64,000 nt of DNA, taken from contig CM072862.1 of the NCBI GenBank assembly GCA_036937835.1, positions 26,399,001-26,463,000 of the forward strand. The letters run 5' to 3'. The notes below the pieces were generated by a model that saw only the letters and a program-made list of their open reading frames with translations, ran no database searches and was not told the origin of the DNA. A program made the translations under genes and the position numbers. This stretch comes from Pampus argenteus. Taxonomy: Eukaryota; Chordata; Actinopteri; Scombriformes; Stromateidae. This document shows, piece by piece, positions 59,737 through 64,000 of this stretch. Every line of letters starts with the position of its first letter. Position 1 is the first letter of the stretch.

Positions 59737-61400
59737 TAACTTCTGTTTTGAATGTTTTATGTTCACAGTCTGGTCCTTTTTTAGCATTTTGTCATAAACC
59801 AGATTTTTCTGATGCATTTGTTAACGTATTGATCCAAACTGTGAGTCAATAGTGTCATTAGCATCTTACATTAGACCCTCGCTGCCTGATAATCGCCAGC
59901 TGATGACATCACAATGACATCATCAGTGTTATCTTCAGCCTCAGAAGACACACGACGTAAACTAGGATGAAAACACCTGAACCAACAAAGACGTAAAGAT
60001 GTGATCTGTTCAGGATCAGCACTGAAATCACAGAAGAGAAAAACTCGTTGTGACTTTTCTCTAATAAAAGTTATTTCCACGAACATCATCTACGTCTGCG
60101 TGTAAACAGGAAGTGACTCATATAGTGACTCTGCCATAAGCCTATAGATCAATAAAATATGACTGAAAGGGTTAAGTACGATGTTTGAACGAGGACTTTG
60201 AATGCAGCATTTGCTCATGTTTCATGTTTAAGTGGGACACGTGAGACGTTTCTGTCGACGCCGATGTTACAAATTGATGAAGACTTCATCAAATCCACTG
60301 AATCAATTAAAACATGTGAATCAAAGAGGAAACACGGATCTCTGTGCTGGTGGTCAGTGTTTGCTTCCTGCTTTGCTCTGATATGACCTGAACGCTGCAT
60401 GAAGCCTTTTACCATCCCTCTCTCTCTCTCGAGGCCTGACCTGCTTTCTTGGCCTTCCTCATCTTCCTCTCCTCCCCCTCTCTCCACACTGACGGAGGGG
60501 AGAAAGAAGAGGAGGAGGAGCTGGTTTTATTAATTACCTCATTAATGGAGAAAGGGGAGCTGTTTTTGTCAGAATGTGGAGAAAGAGGGAGGAAGGGAAA
60601 TCATATTCAATATATTCAATGGGAATCATATTGTCGGGGGAGCAGCATGATGGAGGAGGGCAGCGTAACCTTGACACAGATACGCTCGTGTTTCACCGGA
60701 TGTGTCGTACGTCGGGTTTATATGAAGCAGAGTGGAAAGAAATCAAACAGCATAAAAAGACACCAAATTTACAGTAAAAAACACAAACATCCAGAGCTGA
60801 TTGGACGCTGCAGCTGAGCGTCTGTATCATCTGTTGCCTGGTAGATTTCTGTGCCGAGAGCTAACCATTGGTCTCTTCTTCTCTGCTCTCTCCTCACGCT
60901 CTCCTCCGGTTGGACGGCCGCTTCCTGCCATCAACATGCTGAAACAGGTAAGCACAACACATCATCTGTGTGTGTCTACTGAGCTGATGATTGAAGAGCA
61001 TGAAACACAAAGTCTTCATGTCCAGTTCTGTGCATTAGAGTCGTGTTGTATTGCTGCATGTGTCTCTGTCTAATACCAACGTAGCAGATGGAGAGTGTGA
61101 GCTGTGCAGGAAAACTGACGTGATGCTGCGAATTGTGACAAATGTAGTGGAAACAAAATGTTGCTGAAAACCAGCACAAATTATAGTAGTGGACGTATAT
61201 GAAGAGGTTGTACAGTATCTAATTAATATAACATAACGACATGTTGACAGTGACAAACGAAGTTCAGCAGAGACGATAACTCATCAGATCAGACGCTACA
61301 TCAGCATGAAGTCAAAGCGCTTCAAGACTGAGTTGCTATGGAAACGGCTTAGATCCAGGTTTACTCGCTGCCAGTTGTTGACTAGCAAGAGCTGCCAATT

Positions 61401-61432
<32 letters not shown>

Positions 61433-62365
61433 CGGAACATTCCCAAATATTTAGGATGATTATCAGATGTATTTTTTATTGAAAATGATCCGTGGCTCCA
61501 CAATGAAAAGTTAACTGATAACTGAACATAACGTGTTGCATTAATAGCATGTGATTACAACAGAAACTATCTCAGTACTAAATCACAGTATTTTACAGCT
61601 GTTTAAAATGCTCCGCTTGTATTATGAACATATCTGAGGTCCAGTTGTTGCTTATTGAACACATGACCTCATGTTTATTTTATATCCTTCTTTAGTATCT
61701 GGAGAGAAAAGGGCCTTGGCGACACTGAAGTGCCTCTGGCCATAAAACACGTGTTTTCCCTTTAATTATGGCAGCTCCTCCCTGCTCATTTACTGCAAAT
61801 ATCTGTAGAGAAAAATGCCTTGATAATGTTTATTTTAAAAAGCACTGAATCCAATATTTCTTCACTGGTGTGGAACGTGAGCGTGACGGGCGGAGCCGCC
61901 TGTGATGGTTAATTCATGGTATGAAATCAATGTTCAGGCCCATTTCTATCTGTTTGATCTGATTAGCCTCAGTGGGCGGCTCAAGGCAACAGGAGCGTGT
62001 GTATGTCAGGGCGGCCTCATACCTCTCAGCCTTATTGGTAAACCAGCGGCAGCAGTTAATCAATGTTACCGAGCAGCGGGGGCTCTTCACTCAGATGATT
62101 GGTTGGAACAAAGGAGGATGGCTTCAAATGACTGACAGCAAGGTGCACAATTACGAGGCTCGATGAGGGCAGCAAAATGAATATGTATCGACTTTGTCAG
62201 CATTAAGATGAGTTTTAACTGAGTGTGAATGAAACACATGTCTCCTGTTGCTATGGCTACAGATGGAAACTCCGTCAGGAAGTTTTTTAGCCTTGTCTGA
62301 GGTTGTAAAAGTAGTTTGAAAAGCATTTTTATGTTTATGTTTTAATAGCTGTGATTAGTGTGAAG

Positions 62366-62409
62366 GCTGCTGTGGCTCAGCGGGTGGAGCAGAGCCGGTT
62401 TGATCCTCC
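62366..62409 (+). mobile_element. Head fragment of a tRNA-derived SINE
   Basis: GCTGTGGCTCAGCGGGTGGA resembles RNA polymerase III box A of a common fish SINE, and CCGGTTTGATCCTCC resembles box B. The usual spacing between them is reduced by about 30 bp, and the SINE body is missing, so this is a dead remnant. Confidence 0.5.
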
Positions 62410-64000
62410 TCCGTCTGTCTACAGTGTTTCTGTCCACAGGTTGGAGCTACTAACCAACGAAGAGTTTCATGCAGATTCATGCAGACAGCAGGAATCATTC
62501 CTCCTCCCTCCGCTACTCTCTTCATGAAGACCGAGGTGTAGCGTAGAAAGAAATGGAGCCGTTTATCACTTGTGTTGTCTCCATCTCCACTCACATCTGG
62601 AGGTGAGCTTGTTAGAGGACTCCTGAGCTGCTGTAGTGGATCAGACATCTTCTAAATCCTGTTTCCTTCAGTCCACTGTGGTTGTAATTCTTCCTCCTGT
62701 TCTCGCTGCTGTAACTCGAGAAGAAACAAACGATGTACTGTAGAGCCTCAGTGACTGTACATAAAAACGCTCGACTGTGATTCTATTTCTAGTTCAATTA
62801 GCTGGAGGTTCACCGCTCGGCCTCCTGTCTGGCCTCTCAGCTGTCCGTCTCCTTCCTTTTACTCTTAATTCATCCACACAAAGCCAGCTGCAACATGCTC
62901 ATTATCAGCCGTATGTACTCCACGTTATAGGAAGGAAAAAAGCTTGCCTGCATCGCTCACTCGGCCGCCTGAAGTGGCTCAGACGACCGGCCTCTTGACT
63001 CCTGGCTTTGTGGGCGAGTTTTCACCACAGTGTGAGTGTGTGGGTGTCTGACTGCAGCCTGCTGGTCCAGGAGCCCCGAGCACAGCACGATGGAAAATAT
63101 TTCTCTGTGCCAAAACACTGAAGCGACAGAAGAGGAGCTGATGGTGCCTCGTCTCTGCTGTGCTTACAGACGTTTGTTGTACAGGATGTCTTCATTCTTG
63201 CAGCATCACCTCTCATTGAACCAAAAGCTTCACTTGTTTTATTCTATAATATGAAATGAGGGACGTTTCAAATATGACGTACGTCTCTTGTTCGGGATTC
63301 TTTGAAATTCTTCATCTAAAAAACATTGTGACCAATGAGAGGGTCGTTTTATATCTGGAAATGAAACTCATCAATGCTCTCTAAACTGATGGAGACGCTG
63401 ATGCCAAACATGCTGAACCAGCATTTATAAAAGTAAGACATAGTATAAATGTCACCCAAAAAATGATATACAGTAAAGTTTGAGTGACAGATCATTAGTA
63501 GTCATTATGATCCAGAGCAGTGCAGTGACTCGTTGTTAAAATAGCGCCACCAGCTGGTTATCCTGATGAACGCAGCAGAAGATGAAATGTGTCTGAAAAC
63601 ACAGCCGAGGACACACAAGGTGTCACACAAAGGGAGACGGCGAAAATGTGTGACGCTGAAAGGTCGTTCAAACAACAGCCGACCTGTCAGCACTCATGAA
63701 GACTGAGCATCACCACTGACTGTACGTGTGTGTGTGTGTGTGTGTGTGTCCGTCCTGACAGAAACAGCTCTGCAGTGTCTGGTCAGTATTTACTGTGACG
63801 GCGGCAGCCAGCTCTCCTTCTCTGGAAGGAAACGCCTCCAAAGACGACACTAACCTCTCCAGACACCCGTCACATCGTAGACGATCATTTGAGCCTTTTT
63901 CTTTGAGTCTCCTTAAAACGTCCAGCTTGCTGTTCCCACAGCGCCAACGTGTCCCAACATCTGTGTGACCAAACGTAGGTGTGAACCTGAACCTTTAGGA

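Larger units (their letters stand above)
55413..64000 (+). other. brsk2 intron 1, right end of window
   Basis: No exon was recognised. Simple repeats: (GT)n at 56740-56777, (CA)n at 58164-58201, CT runs near 59092-59116, (GT)n at 61405-61432, and (GT)n near 63730. Repeat-free candidate regulatory blocks: 56860-56960, 57690-57880, 61680-61800 and 61960-62170. A strong donor follows ATGCTGAAACAG at 60936-60947. Confidence 0.45.

Overview
This window is vertebrate nuclear DNA, almost certainly from a teleost fish. Genes have multiple exons with GT-AG introns. Microsatellites are very dense. The dispersed-repeat relics I can name are typical of ray-finned fish. The proteins are vertebrate retinal or neuronal. 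Nothing bacterial, viral or plasmid-like was seen.

Left part (about 3.5-12.8 kb): three phototransduction genes in a row on the minus strand. Two are tandem guanylate-cyclase-activating proteins (GCAP/guca1 family), each with four coding exons of matching structure. The third is a short, divergent PDE6 inhibitory gamma subunit with three coding exons, a noncoding first exon and a TATA box. In photoreceptors the gamma subunit holds back cGMP hydrolysis, while GCAPs switch cGMP synthesis back on when calcium falls, so neighbouring genes here act on opposite arms of the same cGMP cycle.

Middle (15.2-19.1 kb): a RASSF7-type gene on the minus strand with four coding exons, an N-terminal Ras-association domain and C-terminal coiled coils. 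At 26.2 kb lies the first coding exon of brsk2 (SAD/BRSK kinase) on the plus strand, inside a CpG-rich promoter region. RASSF7 and BRSK2 share human 11p15.5, so this part keeps ancestral synteny.

Right part (26.3-64 kb): no further BRSK2 exon was found, so the region reads as the opening of a very long first intron (more than 37.6 kb). It holds microsatellites, three clear minisatellites, a complete non-autonomous pogo/Tigger-type transposon with TA target duplications, a decayed Tc1-like copy, hAT-like relics, a possible unrecognised 96-nt minus-strand exon, and several non-repetitive homeodomain-motif stretches that may be conserved enhancers.

No previously undescribed multi-gene system was found. 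The most interesting items are the phototransduction cluster with its unusual PDE6 gamma, the 22-unit E-box minisatellite at 20.9 kb, ZNF143-like promoter motifs with a short ORF at 20.8 kb, the PCNA-binding-like motif kept in the Tigger-type element, and the orphan exon candidate at 46.4 kb.
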